64,000 bases of DNA, taken from positions 116,968 through 180,967 of the forward strand of contig OY288155.1 in NCBI GenBank assembly GCA_958439195.1, given 5' to 3'. The notes beneath the pieces are model-generated. The model saw only the letters and a list, made by a program, of their open reading frames with translations, searched no databases and had not been told where the DNA came from. Each line of letters begins with the position of its first letter. Within the stretch, counting starts at the first letter, position 1. Made by a program: the position numbers and the translations under genes. Below are positions 49,967 to 58,360 of the stretch, in pieces. This DNA comes from an uncultured Paracoccaceae bacterium. Lineage in GTDB: Bacteria; Pseudomonadota; Alphaproteobacteria; Rhodobacterales; Rhodobacteraceae.

Positions 49967-51163
49967 TCACCCCAAGGCCCCGGCAATCCGCAACGCCAGC
50001 CTGCGGGCCACCTCATCCTTGGGAAGGCGCGGCCAAGCCTCTGATCCGGCTGCCGAAATCAGTGTCACCGCATTTTCGGCCCCGCCCATGATGCCGGTTT
50101 CCGGCGATACGTCATTGGCCACGATCCAGTCACACCCCTTGCGCGCCAGCTTGGCCTGCGCGTGGGCCAGCACATCATCGGTTTCCGCCGCAAACCCCAC
50201 CACCAATTTGGGCCGCTGGGTCAGGGATTGCGCCACCGTTTTCAGGATATCGGGGTTCTCGGCAAAGCTCAGGACCGGCAACGCCGCCCCCGCTACCTTC
50301 TTGATCTTGCTGTGGGATTCCTCGGACACCCGCCAATCCGCCACCGCCGCTGCCATCACGGCGGCATCCACAGGCAAGGCCGCCTCTACCGCCGCCAGCA
50401 TCTGTCGCGCCGTTTCCACCCGCACCACCTCCACGCCCTCCGGCGGCGGCACCGTGGCAGGCCCGGTCACAAACGTGACCCTTGCCCCCAGATCGCGCAG
50501 CGCGGTGGCAATCGCCGTGCCCTGCGCGCCCGAAGATCGGTTGGCGATATAGCGCACCGGATCAATCGGTTCATGCGTCGGCCCCGATGTCACCAGCACA
50601 TGCCGCCCGGTCAGAGGACCAACCGCCAGCGCCCCCCGGATCGCCGCCAGTATGGCCGCAGGTTCCGCCATCCGGCCCGGCCCGAACTCCCCACAGGCCA
50701 TCTCGCCTTCGTCCGGCCCAACAAACTGCACGCCATCCCCTTGCAAAACCGCGATATTCCGCTGTGTCGCCGGGTGCTGCCACATCCGCACATTCATCGC
50801 CGGCGCCACCATGACCGGCGTATCGGTGGCCAAAAGCAAGGTCGAGGCCAGATCATCCGCCCGACCCTGCGCCATTTTTGCCATCAGGTCCGCCGTCGCC
50901 GGGGCCACCACCAGCAGGTCCGCCACGCGTGACAGTTGGATATGGCCCATCTCGGCCTCATCCGTCAGGTCGAACAACTGCGTGTAAACCTTTTCCCCCG
51001 CCAGCGCGGAAACCGAAAGCGGCGTCACAAACTCCGCACCCGCCTTGGTCAGCACCGGCGTCACCGCCGCGCCGTCCTTGCGCAAAAGCCGGATCAACTC
51101 CAACGCCTTATAGGCGGCGATACCGCCCCCGATGATCAATAGGATGCGCTTGTCGGCCAGCAT
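49967..51163 (-). CDS. coaBC: bifunctional phosphopantothenoylcysteine decarboxylase / phosphopantothenate-cysteine ligase
   Basis: 398-residue CoA biosynthesis enzyme. The N-terminal CoaC flavoprotein (about 1-180) has RILLIIGGGIAAYKALELIRLLRKDG, the GHIQLSRVADLLVVAPATADLMAKMAQG segment with the active His, and APAMNVRMWQHPATQRN. The CoaB part starts near 188 with HVLVTSGPTHEPIDPVRYIANRSSGAQG. Both parts complete. Upstream of dut; this coaBC-dut neighbourhood is common in proteobacteria. Confidence 0.95.
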   Translation of the reverse strand: MLADKRILLIIGGGIAAYKALELIRLLRKDGAAVTPVLTKAGAEFVTPLSVSALAGEKVYTQLFDLTDEAEMGHIQLSRVADLLVVAPATADLMAKMAQGRADDLASTLLLATDTPVMVAPAMNVRMWQHPATQRNIAVLQGDGVQFVGPDEGEMACGEFGPGRMAEPAAILAAIRGALAVGPLTGRHVLVTSGPTHEPIDPVRYIANRSSGAQGTAIATALRDLGARVTFVTGPATVPPPEGVEVVRVETARQMLAAVEAALPVDAAVMAAAVADWRVSEESHSKIKKVAGAALPVLSFAENPDILKTVAQSLTQRPKLVVGFAAETDDVLAHAQAKLARKGCDWIVANDVSPETGIMGGAENAVTLISAAGSEAWPRLPKDEVARRLALRIAGALG

Positions 51164-51241
51164 CGGAAGGCTCCGCTTGTCCCGTCAGCCCTTGGTGTAG
51201 GGGCGCGCGGGCGCAAACTCAACCGCGCATTGCCAAAGCAA

Positions 51242-52063
51242 TCACCCCTCGGTCGATCCAAAGGAGGCACAGGGATCGCCCCTGTCGGCCACGCCATCGG
51301 TGACAATCCACAGATGATGCGGCGGCCGTCCCGTCGGAACCTGTTCCACCTGCCCGATCGACAGCACCGTCACCCCCGGTTGCGCCCCGCGGATCAGCGC
51401 GGGCACCCCAATATCCGTGCGCGCATGTTCCACTCCCGTGATCACCGCCACCGGCCCGCCAGTTTCCGCCAGCGCGGTCAGGGCGGCCTGTGCCAGAACC
51501 GCGTCGCGCAACCTCTGCGCCTCGACCATGCTGCCCATCGCCTCGGCAGGCATGGCAAAGCAATGGGCGGCCAGCAGATGCTGTTCCCGCTCTGCCTGCA
51601 CGTCGGGCGGGTAGGGGGTGGTCAGGCCAAACCGTGCCGCCTCGGCCCCGAAGGCCGCCGCCGCGCCATCCTGCATGCTTTGCATCACAACTGCGCGTGG
51701 CACATCGCCCGCGTAGATGCGGGCCTCTGGCGCGGCGGTAAAAAGCGGATGATACATGGAAAAATCCGGCCACCCCCGTGCTTCCCATTCCGTCGCCGCC
51801 TCTACCGCCGCGCGATCCGTCAGGTCATCGGGCAGCGCCTCTACATGCTGGGGCTGCAACATTTCATAGACCACCGCGCTGGGCGCTATTGCGCGCAATG
51901 CCCGCGCCTGATTGCGGTGATGGGCTGGGTTGTCATGCACCTCGCCCAACACGAACACGTCCACCACAGGCAGATTGTCCAACGTTTCCGGCGCGATCTC
52001 ACGCGCTTGCGCCACACCCCCAAGGTGCAGCGCAAGCAAAGCGGGGATCAAGGCACGGATCAT
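51242..52063 (-). CDS. ChaN family periplasmic protein
   Basis: 273-residue ChaN family member (haem-binding uptake-type fold). Signal peptide MIRALIPALLALHLGGVAQA, but no lipobox cysteine, so it is probably soluble rather than a lipoprotein as the family name implies. Core: VFVLGEVHDNPAHHRNQARALRAIAPSAVVYEML and AVITGVEHARTDIGVPALI. Campylobacter ChaN binds haem pairs. Its ATG overlaps the rpoH stop by four bases, so it is co-expressed with the stress sigma factor. Confidence 0.85.
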   Translation of the reverse strand: MIRALIPALLALHLGGVAQAREIAPETLDNLPVVDVFVLGEVHDNPAHHRNQARALRAIAPSAVVYEMLQPQHVEALPDDLTDRAAVEAATEWEARGWPDFSMYHPLFTAAPEARIYAGDVPRAVVMQSMQDGAAAAFGAEAARFGLTTPYPPDVQAEREQHLLAAHCFAMPAEAMGSMVEAQRLRDAVLAQAALTALAETGGPVAVITGVEHARTDIGVPALIRGAQPGVTVLSIGQVEQVPTGRPPHHLWIVTDGVADRGDPCASFGSTEG

Positions 52064-52938
52064 GCCAGCAACGCTACAACCTCACGCGACTGCTGTTCAA
52101 GGCTGCGGCGCATCTTGGCGAAGGCAGCGGCTTCCAATTGCCGAACCCGCTCTTTCGACAGGCCGAGTTCCTCGCCCAGGCTCTCCAAAGTCCGCGGCTC
52201 ATCCTTCAACTTGCGCTCGGCCACGATATACCGCTCACGCGCATTCAGCGCGGCCATCGCTGTTACCAGCCAGCGGCGCAGCCGTTCGGCATCATGCGCC
52301 ACTTCCACCGACTCGGCCGCCTGCGGGCCATCATCTTCCAGCGCGTCAATCCATTCGCGCCCATCCTCATCCGACGATTGCGCCGCGTTCAGCGAAAAGT
52401 CAGACCCCGACAACCGGCCTTCCATCATTTCTACATCCGCCAGCGACACGCCCACTTCGGTTGCCACCAGTTGCCGCAACTGGAACTGATCCAGCGTCTC
52501 GCCGCGTTGTGATGCCTCACGCTCCAGCTTGGCCTGCACGCGGCGCAGGTTGAAGAACAGTGCCTTCTGGCTGCTGGTCGATCCGGTCCGCACCATCGAC
52601 CAGTTGCGCATCACGTAATCCTGGATCGATGCCTTTATCCACCACACGGCATAGGTAGAAAACCGCACCCCCCGGTCAGGATCAAACTTTTCCGCCGCCT
52701 TCATCAGGCCAAGGCTGGCTTCTTGGATCAGGTCATTCATCGGCGCGCCATAACGGCGGAATTTCGCGGCCATGCTGATCGCCAGCCGCATATAGGCCGT
52801 CACCAACCGATGCAGCGCCTGTTCATCGCGCTGATCGCGCCAGGCATAGGCCAGCCGCAACTCGGTTTCCGCATCCAGAAGTTCCGCCCGCATCGCTTGG
52901 CGGGACATTGTTTGGTCGTTATATCCGTCGAGCGCCAT
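52060..52938 (-). CDS. rpoH: RNA polymerase sigma factor RpoH (RpoHII-like)
   Basis: 292-residue alternative sigma factor of the sigma-32 group. Region 2: AYMRLAISMAAKFRRYGAPMNDLIQEASLGLMKAAEKFDPDRGVRFSTYAVWWIKASIQDYVMRNWSMV; the RpoH box QKALFFNLRR is at about 124-133; region 4.2: ERYIVAERKLKDEPRTLESLGEELGLSKERVRQLEAAAFAKMRRSL. The start MALDGYNDQTMSRQAM and overall sequence resemble RpoHII of Rhodobacter, which answers photo-oxidative stress under RpoE. The start at 52938 is used; the open frame upstream is non-conserved. Confidence 0.93.
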   Translation of the reverse strand: MALDGYNDQTMSRQAMRAELLDAETELRLAYAWRDQRDEQALHRLVTAYMRLAISMAAKFRRYGAPMNDLIQEASLGLMKAAEKFDPDRGVRFSTYAVWWIKASIQDYVMRNWSMVRTGSTSSQKALFFNLRRVQAKLEREASQRGETLDQFQLRQLVATEVGVSLADVEMMEGRLSGSDFSLNAAQSSDEDGREWIDALEDDGPQAAESVEVAHDAERLRRWLVTAMAALNARERYIVAERKLKDEPRTLESLGEELGLSKERVRQLEAAAFAKMRRSLEQQSREVVALLA

Positions 52939-52991
52939 GATGAACCCCCAGTCAGACAACGCGCATAGGCATTTTTTGCCGTTTTCAAGGG

Positions 52992-53021
52992 GATATACGG
53001 GGCGCAAACGTGACTGGATCA
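52992..53021 (-). promoter_or_regulatory. candidate RpoE-type promoter of rpoH
   Basis: On the minus strand TGATCC (53021-53016), 18 bases, TATATC (52997-52992), about 54 bases before the rpoH start. Rhodobacter RpoE sites carry TGATCC at -35, and rpoHII is an RpoE target there. Further in, CTTGAAA (52989-52983) and CCTATG could be an RpoH-like site. The promoter overlaps the start of divergent cobU (53010). Confidence 0.4.
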
Positions 53022-53570
53022 ATCGGCGGCGAAACTTTCTTGCTTTCCAGACTCAGCTTTGTGATCGGCGGCGCGCGGTCCGGCAAATCCGGGCTGGCAG
53101 AGCGGCTTGCCACTGGCAGCGCCCGCCCGCGACGCTATATCGCCACCGCCGAGGCGTGGGATGATGAAATGCACGCCCGCATCGCCCGCCACCGCGCCGA
53201 CCGTGGCGCTGGCTGGGAAACGGTCGAGGCACCGCTTGATCTGCCCACCGCGCTTGCCGGGGCAGGGCAGGGCGAGGTGGTGCTGGTCGATTGCGCCACC
53301 CTCTGGCTGACCAACCACCTGCTTGCCGATCATGACCTTGAAGCGGAAACCGCGTCGCTGCTGGCCGCGCTGGCAGCCTGTCCCGCCCCGGTGATCATGG
53401 TCTCGAACGAGGTGGGCTGGGGCATCGTGCCCGACAATGCCCTGGCCCGCACCTTCCGCGATGCGCAGGGGCGGCTGAACCAACGCCTTGCTGCGCAGGC
53501 CGATCTGGTGGTTGGCGTGATGGCGGGCCTTCCGATGGTTCTAAAGGGGCAGATGCCACCATGGATGTGA
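53010..53570 (+). CDS. cobU: adenosylcobinamide kinase / adenosylcobinamide-phosphate guanylyltransferase
   Basis: 186-residue bifunctional CobU/CobP of cobalamin salvage and synthesis: P-loop LSFVIGGARSGKSGLAERLA, RRYIATAEAWDDEMHARIARHRADRGAGWETVEAPLDL, and the guanylyl site VLVDCATLWLTNHLL. It phosphorylates adenosylcobinamide and adds GMP. GTG start at 53010. It overlaps the histidine phosphatase gene by ten bases. No other cob gene or cobalamin riboswitch is present here. Confidence 0.93.
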   Translation: MTGSIGGETFLLSRLSFVIGGARSGKSGLAERLATGSARPRRYIATAEAWDDEMHARIARHRADRGAGWETVEAPLDLPTALAGAGQGEVVLVDCATLWLTNHLLADHDLEAETASLLAALAACPAPVIMVSNEVGWGIVPDNALARTFRDAQGRLNQRLAAQADLVVGVMAGLPMVLKGQMPPWM

Positions 53571-54145
53571 CCCGCCTCTGGTGGGTGCGTCACGGCCCCA
53601 CGCATGAAAAGACGTTTGTCGGCTGGCGTGACGTTCCAGCAGACCTGTCCGATCACGCCCGCATCGCGCGGTTGGATGCGCATCTGCCACGGGATGCGCT
53701 GCTCGTCTCCTCTGACCTGATCCGCGCCACCGCCACCGCCGACGCCTTGGCGCAGGGTCGCCACCGCCTGCCGCATGACCCAGCCCTGCGCGAGATGCAT
53801 TTCGGCATCTGGGATGGTCAGCCGTGGGACGTAATCGCCCGCGATCACCCCGAACTGTCCCGCGCCTATTGGGAAGACCCCGGTGATCACGCCCCGCCCG
53901 GTGGCGAAAGCTGGAATGCCGCCCGCGCCCGCGTCAGAACCGCCGTGGCACGGCTTCTGGCCGCACATAGCGGCCGCGATCTGGTGATCGTCGCGCATTT
54001 CGGCGCAATCCTTACACAGGTGCAGCACGCCCGCGCCTGCACGGCAGTTGAAGTGTTCGCCCAAGGCATCGACAACCTGTCCGTCACCCGCATCGACCAC
54101 GGCGTGAACGGCCCCGCGCTGATCACGGTCAACCATTGTCCCTGA
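53561..54145 (+). CDS. histidine phosphatase family protein (CobC-like)
   Basis: 194-residue phosphoglycerate mutase-fold phosphatase: RHG motif LWWVRHGPTHEK at the N-terminus, MHFGIWDGQPWDVIARDHPEL (EMHFGxWxG), GGESWNAARARV and the second catalytic His in VIVAHFGAIL. In position after cobU and in sequence it fits CobC-type alpha-ribazole phosphatase, but the general family also holds other phosphatases. Overlaps the cobU 3' end by ten bases. Confidence 0.87.
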   Translation: MDVTRLWWVRHGPTHEKTFVGWRDVPADLSDHARIARLDAHLPRDALLVSSDLIRATATADALAQGRHRLPHDPALREMHFGIWDGQPWDVIARDHPELSRAYWEDPGDHAPPGGESWNAARARVRTAVARLLAAHSGRDLVIVAHFGAILTQVQHARACTAVEVFAQGIDNLSVTRIDHGVNGPALITVNHCP

Positions 54146-54250
54146 CCTGCGGCGCCGGGACCGGATCACAACGGGTGATATGACACATCATCAAAGGCCA
54201 TTTCCCGTCAGGCCCACATCCGGTTAGGGTCGACCCTGACAAAGGAAGCA

Positions 54251-55126
54251 ATGATGACCTATGACCTTGTGATCGGTGACCGCGCCTATTCTTCATGGAG
54301 CTTGCGGGGCTGGCTTTTCTTCGATGCCTTCGGCATTCCGGTGAACCTGCACCGCGCGCGGCTCTATACCGACGAACTGCCCACTTTGTTGCGGCAATTC
54401 CATCCCGCCCGCACCGCCCCCACGATGCGCACCCCCGAAGGCACGGTCGTGCCAGAGACGATCGCCATTGCCGAGGAACTGGCCTCCCGCCACCCCGATG
54501 CGGGGCTTTGGCCCACAGACCTAAAGGCCCGCGCCATCGCCCGTGTTCTAGCCGCCGAAATGCATGCAGGCTTTACCGCCCTGCGCAGCCATTGCCCGAT
54601 GAACCTTCGCGTCAGCTATACCGATTGTGCGCCCACGCCCGCGGTGCTGGCTGATCTGGACAGGTTGCAGGTGATCTGGTCCTGGGCGCGGGAACAGACG
54701 GGCAGCACCGGGCCGTGGCTTTGCGGGGCCTATTCGGCGGCGGATGCCTTCTTCGCCCCGGTCGCCACCCGCATCGCCACCTACAACCTGCCGATGGAAG
54801 CCGCCGGAATGGACTATGTCGCCGCCCACCTTTCCCACCTCTCATTCCGCCGTTGGCGCGCGATGGGCATGGTCGATGGCGCGGATCAGGAATTTTACCG
54901 CCGCGACTATCCCACCCGCCAATGGCCCGGACCCAAACCACTATCGGCCAAGGCAACCGATGATCTGAACACCGAAAACACCGCCTGCCCCTATTCCGGC
55001 AAACCCGTCACCCACGCACTGGAACTGGATGGCCGCCGCTTTGGGTTCTGCAATGCCTTCTGCCGCGACAAGACCGTGGCCGACGTGGCGGCCTGGCCTG
55101 CCTTCATGGCAATTTACCATTCGTAA
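54251..55126 (+). CDS. glutathione S-transferase with C-terminal YHS-like metal-binding tail
   Basis: 291-residue protein. Residues 1-225 are a GST: LVIGDRAYSSWSLRGWLFFDAFGI (Ser in SSWS as catalytic candidate), TMRTPEGTVVPETIAIAEELA and a helical C-terminal domain with GPWLCGAYSAADAFFAPVATRI. Residues 240-291 add a small module: CPYSGKPV (Cys246), FGFCNAFCRDKT (Cys267, Cys271), a C-x20-C-x3-C spacing like YHS/TRASH metal-binding domains. No family GST needs this. A two-ATG start (54251 and 54254) is seen. The fusion is noted as a finding. Confidence 0.9.
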   Translation: MMTYDLVIGDRAYSSWSLRGWLFFDAFGIPVNLHRARLYTDELPTLLRQFHPARTAPTMRTPEGTVVPETIAIAEELASRHPDAGLWPTDLKARAIARVLAAEMHAGFTALRSHCPMNLRVSYTDCAPTPAVLADLDRLQVIWSWAREQTGSTGPWLCGAYSAADAFFAPVATRIATYNLPMEAAGMDYVAAHLSHLSFRRWRAMGMVDGADQEFYRRDYPTRQWPGPKPLSAKATDDLNTENTACPYSGKPVTHALELDGRRFGFCNAFCRDKTVADVAAWPAFMAIYHS

Positions 55127-55166
55127 ACCATTTCCCGGCTACCCCTGACACAAAGGGGTGGCGATC

Positions 55167-56681
55167 ATGCTGGCACGGGCCTTCACAGTGGCCTTCGAAG
55201 GGGTCGAGGCGCGCATGGTCGAGGTGCAATGCGCCATTGCCCCCGGCATGCCCTATTTCGGCGTGGTTGGCCTGCCCGACAAAGCCGTATCCGAGGCGAA
55301 GGAACGCGTCCGCGCCGCCCTATCCGCCATGTCCATCGCGCTGCCCTCGCGCCGGATCATCGTCAACCTCTCCCCCGCCGACCTGCCCAAGGAAGGCTCG
55401 CATTTCGACCTACCCATCGCGCTGGCGCTTCTGGCCGCGCTGGACATCATCCCCAAGGACGCGGTGGAGGCGACGGTGGCGCTGGGCGAGCTTTCCCTCG
55501 ACGGTCGCTTGATCGCCGTCGCCGGTGCGCTGCCCGCCGCCATGGCCGCGGCCGAAGAAGACCGCGCCCTCCTTTGCCCCCGCGCTTCGGGGCCAGAGGC
55601 GGCATGGGTCGGCGCGGTGCAGGTGCTTGCCGCCAATTCGTTGGATGAGGTGGTCCGCCATTTCACGGGCCAGATGGCCCTGACCCCGTCTGAGGCGGGC
55701 GAGGTGACCACCGGCCCCGCCCCCCGCGACCTGCGCGAGGTAAAGGGCCAGGAACGCGCCAAACGCGCCCTTGAAATCGCCGCCGCAGGGCGCCACCACA
55801 TGCTGATGATCGGCACCCCCGGTTCGGGCAAATCCATGCTCGCCGCCCGCCTGCCGGGCATCCTGCCGCTGCTGTCGGCGGCCGAGGCGCTGGAAACCTC
55901 GATGGTCCACTCCCTCGCCGGCCTGATCAGCGAAGGCGGCATCTCGCGCCAGCGCCCGTTCCGCGAACCCCACCACACCGCGTCGATGGCCGCCATCGTC
56001 GGCGGCGGCAAAGGCGCGAAACCAGGTGAAATCAGCCTTGCGCATAACGGCGTCCTGTTCCTGGCTGAATTCCCCGAATTCGCGCGCCCCGTACTCGAAA
56101 CCCTCCGCCAGCCGATCGAGACGGGCGAAGTCGTGGTCGCCCGCGCCAATGCCCACATCCGCTATCCCTGTCGTTTCCTGCTGATCGCTGCCGCCAATCC
56201 CTGCAAATGCGGTTACCTCACCGATCCGGCCCGCGCCTGCACAAAGGCCCCGATCTGCGGCGAGGATTACATGGGCCGCATCTCCGGCCCCCTGATGGAC
56301 CGCTTCGACCTGCGCGTCGAAGCCCCACCTGTCGCCTGGCAAGATCTTGACCTGCCGCCAACGGGTGAAACCTCCGCCACTGTCGCCGCGCGCGTTGCCA
56401 CCGCCCGCGCCCGCCAGACCGCACGCTTTGCAGACCACCCCAGCCTGCGGGTCAACGCTGATATGGAAGGCCGCATGCTGGAAGACACCGCCAGCCCCGA
56501 TCCTGAGGGACGCGATTTCCTCGCCCGCGCGGCGGAACGGTTTGGCCTGACGGCGCGCGGCTATCACCGCATCCTGCGCGTCGCCCGTACCATTGCCGAT
56601 CTCGATGGCAGCGAGACGGTCCGCCGCCCGCATATCGCCGAGGCTGTGGGATACCGTCTGGTCATCGGCACAAAAGGCTGA
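55167..56681 (+). CDS. YifB family Mg-chelatase-like AAA ATPase (ComM)
   Basis: 504-residue YifB/ComM protein: Lon-protease-like N-terminal domain (ARAFTVAFEGVEARMVEVQCAIAPGMPYFGVVGLPDKAVSEAKERVRAAL), AAA core with Walker A MLMIGTPGSGKSMLAARLPGILP, Walker B NGVLFLAEFPEF, the RFLLIAAANPCKCGYL segment with zinc-type cysteines, and a C-terminal HTH-like region. ComM is a helicase that extends branch migration in natural transformation. ATG at 55167 is preferred to GTG at 55158. Ends in hairpins facing gshB. Confidence 0.94.
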   Translation: MLARAFTVAFEGVEARMVEVQCAIAPGMPYFGVVGLPDKAVSEAKERVRAALSAMSIALPSRRIIVNLSPADLPKEGSHFDLPIALALLAALDIIPKDAVEATVALGELSLDGRLIAVAGALPAAMAAAEEDRALLCPRASGPEAAWVGAVQVLAANSLDEVVRHFTGQMALTPSEAGEVTTGPAPRDLREVKGQERAKRALEIAAAGRHHMLMIGTPGSGKSMLAARLPGILPLLSAAEALETSMVHSLAGLISEGGISRQRPFREPHHTASMAAIVGGGKGAKPGEISLAHNGVLFLAEFPEFARPVLETLRQPIETGEVVVARANAHIRYPCRFLLIAAANPCKCGYLTDPARACTKAPICGEDYMGRISGPLMDRFDLRVEAPPVAWQDLDLPPTGETSATVAARVATARARQTARFADHPSLRVNADMEGRMLEDTASPDPEGRDFLARAAERFGLTARGYHRILRVARTIADLDGSETVRRPHIAEAVGYRLVIGTKG

Positions 56682-56685
56682 CGCA

Positions 56686-56750
56686 ACGAATTTTCTGCGA
56701 AAATTCAGCGTCAGCCCCCAAGGTGGTCAGAATTTTCGCAGAAAATTCGT
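56686..56750. terminator. opposed hairpins between convergent yifB and gshB
   Basis: ACGAATTTTC, TGC, GAAAATTC at 56686-56706 and its exact reverse complement at 56730-56750. Each arm is a hairpin with an 8-bp stem and three-base loop, starting five bases after the yifB stop and four bases after the gshB stop respectively. The arms can also pair with each other over 21 bases. Confidence 0.75.
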
Positions 56751-56753
56751 CCC

Positions 56754-57698
56754 TTATCCTGCCCGCTTCGCCTCGATCACTTCCCATATCCGCGCGGCCC
56801 CGTTGGTGCCGTCGAACCGCTCCAACTCCTGCAAACCGGTGGGCGAGGTGACGTTGATCTCGGTCAGCCAATCACCAATGACGTCGATGCCCACAAAGAC
56901 TTGCCCCTTTGCGCGCAAGACCGGCCCGATCCTCGCGCAAATCTCCAGATCGCGCGGCGTCAGCCCAATCTTTTCGGGCCGCCCACCCGCATGCATGTTC
57001 GACCGTGTCTCACCCTCCTGCGGCACCCGGTTGATCGCACCGATCGGCTCACCATCCACCAGGATCACCCGCTTGTCGCCCTTGGACACGTCCGGCAGGA
57101 ACTTCTGCACGATCAGCGGTTCGCGGTTCATGCCGGTGAACATCTCATGCAGCGACGCCAGATTGCGGTCATTCGGGTCCAGCCGGAACACCCCCGCGCC
57201 GCCATTGCCGTAAAGCGGCTTCAGGATGATGTCGCCATGCCGCGCCTTGAAGGCGCGGATCGTGGCCAGATCGCGGGCGATCGCGGTGGGTGGCGTCAGG
57301 TCCGGGAACCCAAGAACCAGCAGTTTCTCTGGATAATTCCGCACCCAGAACGGATCGTTCACCACCAGCGTGGCAGGGTGGATCATGTCCAGAATATGGG
57401 TTGTCGTTATGTATCCCATGTCGAAAGGCGGGTCTTGCCGCAGCCAGACCACATCAAAATCGGCAAGGTCGACCTCTGTCTCTTCGCCATAGGTCACATG
57501 ATTTCCAACTTCGCGGCGCAACTCGATGGGCCAGCCCCGCGCCATCACCCGTCCTTCAACAAAGGCCAGCCGATCCGGCGGGTAATAGAACAAGGAATGC
57601 CCCCGCGCCTGCGCCTCCAACGCGATCCGAAAAGTGGAATCGGCATGGATGTTCACCGATCCGATCGGGTCCATCTGAAGGGCGACCTTAAGAGGCAT
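56754..57698 (-). CDS. gshB: glutathione synthase
   Basis: 314-residue ATP-grasp enzyme joining gamma-glutamylcysteine and glycine. Typical blocks: VALQMDPIGSVNIHADSTFRIALEAQARGHSLFYYPPDRL, WLRQDPPFDMGYITTTHILDMI, ILKPLYGNGGAGVFRL, FLPDVSKGDKRVILVDGEPIGAINRVPQEGETRSNMHAGGR and FVGIDVIGDWLTEINVTSPTG. Complete. Downstream of yraN on the same strand but with a 199-base gap holding a short CCGGTC repeat. Confidence 0.95.
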   Translation of the reverse strand: MPLKVALQMDPIGSVNIHADSTFRIALEAQARGHSLFYYPPDRLAFVEGRVMARGWPIELRREVGNHVTYGEETEVDLADFDVVWLRQDPPFDMGYITTTHILDMIHPATLVVNDPFWVRNYPEKLLVLGFPDLTPPTAIARDLATIRAFKARHGDIILKPLYGNGGAGVFRLDPNDRNLASLHEMFTGMNREPLIVQKFLPDVSKGDKRVILVDGEPIGAINRVPQEGETRSNMHAGGRPEKIGLTPRDLEICARIGPVLRAKGQVFVGIDVIGDWLTEINVTSPTGLQELERFDGTNGAARIWEVIEAKRAG

Positions 57699-57755
57699 CT
57701 TTCACTCCGGGCTGTCTGTCACCCCTTGATGACGCAACAGCGCACCGGATGCAAA

Positions 57756-57779
57756 CCGGTCCCGGTCCCGGTCCCGGTC
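57756..57779. repeat. CCGGTC hexamer repeated four times
   Basis: Four perfect CCGGTC units in the gap between yraN and gshB. A short slippage-prone tract. Confidence 0.7.
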
Positions 57780-57897
57780 GCGCATGCGCCAAGAATGCTG
57801 GTCCGAACCCCGCAATCTCCGCGCTGTGGGTATCCTATCACGTCGGCATGCCGAAACAGACGGTCATCGCCCTGTCTGACGCCCGCTGCCGACAGAA

Positions 57898-58332
57898 TCA
57901 GGCAGCATAGGCATTCTTCAAGATCTCAATACGCCCCATCGCATCGACCAAGGCCACATCAATGCGCACATCGGTCAATGCGCCCCTTGGTTCATTCGCC
58001 AGAAATTCTGACCCTGCATCCCAGATGCGTTGCATCTGCCGGGGCGAAAGATGCGAGGCCGCCTCATCATGTGTCCGGCTTTTCTTGACCTCGATAAAGA
58101 TCACACGGTCCTTGTCGCGGGCGACGATATCAATCTCTCCGCCCCGTCCGCGCCACCGTCGGGCGCAAACTGCCATGCCATCCCCGGCATAAAGGCGTGC
58201 CACCTGATCCTCTGCCGCCAGTCCGGCAAGGTGTGATCGCTTTCCCCGAACAATCCGCGCATCTGTCCGCGGATCTGTCCACGTCTGCCCCTGTCCGAAA
58301 GGATCGGACCCAACACAATCCAACATCAACAA
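57898..58332 (-). CDS. yraN: YraN family (UPF0102) predicted nuclease-fold protein
   Basis: 144-residue YraN protein with the restriction-endonuclease-like core GRGGEIDIVARDKDRVIFIEVKKSRTHDEAASHLSPRQMQRI (E-x-D..E-x-K triad). The N-terminal HLAGLAAEDQVARLYAGDGM is the usual family start, here preceded by about 30 extra residues from an ATG at 58332. Function not proven. The rsmI, lpoA-like and yraN neighbourhood corresponds to yraL-yraM-yraN of E. coli. Confidence 0.88.
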   Translation of the reverse strand: MLMLDCVGSDPFGQGQTWTDPRTDARIVRGKRSHLAGLAAEDQVARLYAGDGMAVCARRWRGRGGEIDIVARDKDRVIFIEVKKSRTHDEAASHLSPRQMQRIWDAGSEFLANEPRGALTDVRIDVALVDAMGRIEILKNAYAA

Positions 58333-58360
58333 CCCTACCTTGCACAGCCTGCGTCACTTC

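Noticed and set aside
52939..53010. Possible cobalamin riboswitch before cobU.
   Set aside because: Only 71 bases separate cobU from divergent rpoH, too short, and no B12-box-like sequence is visible.
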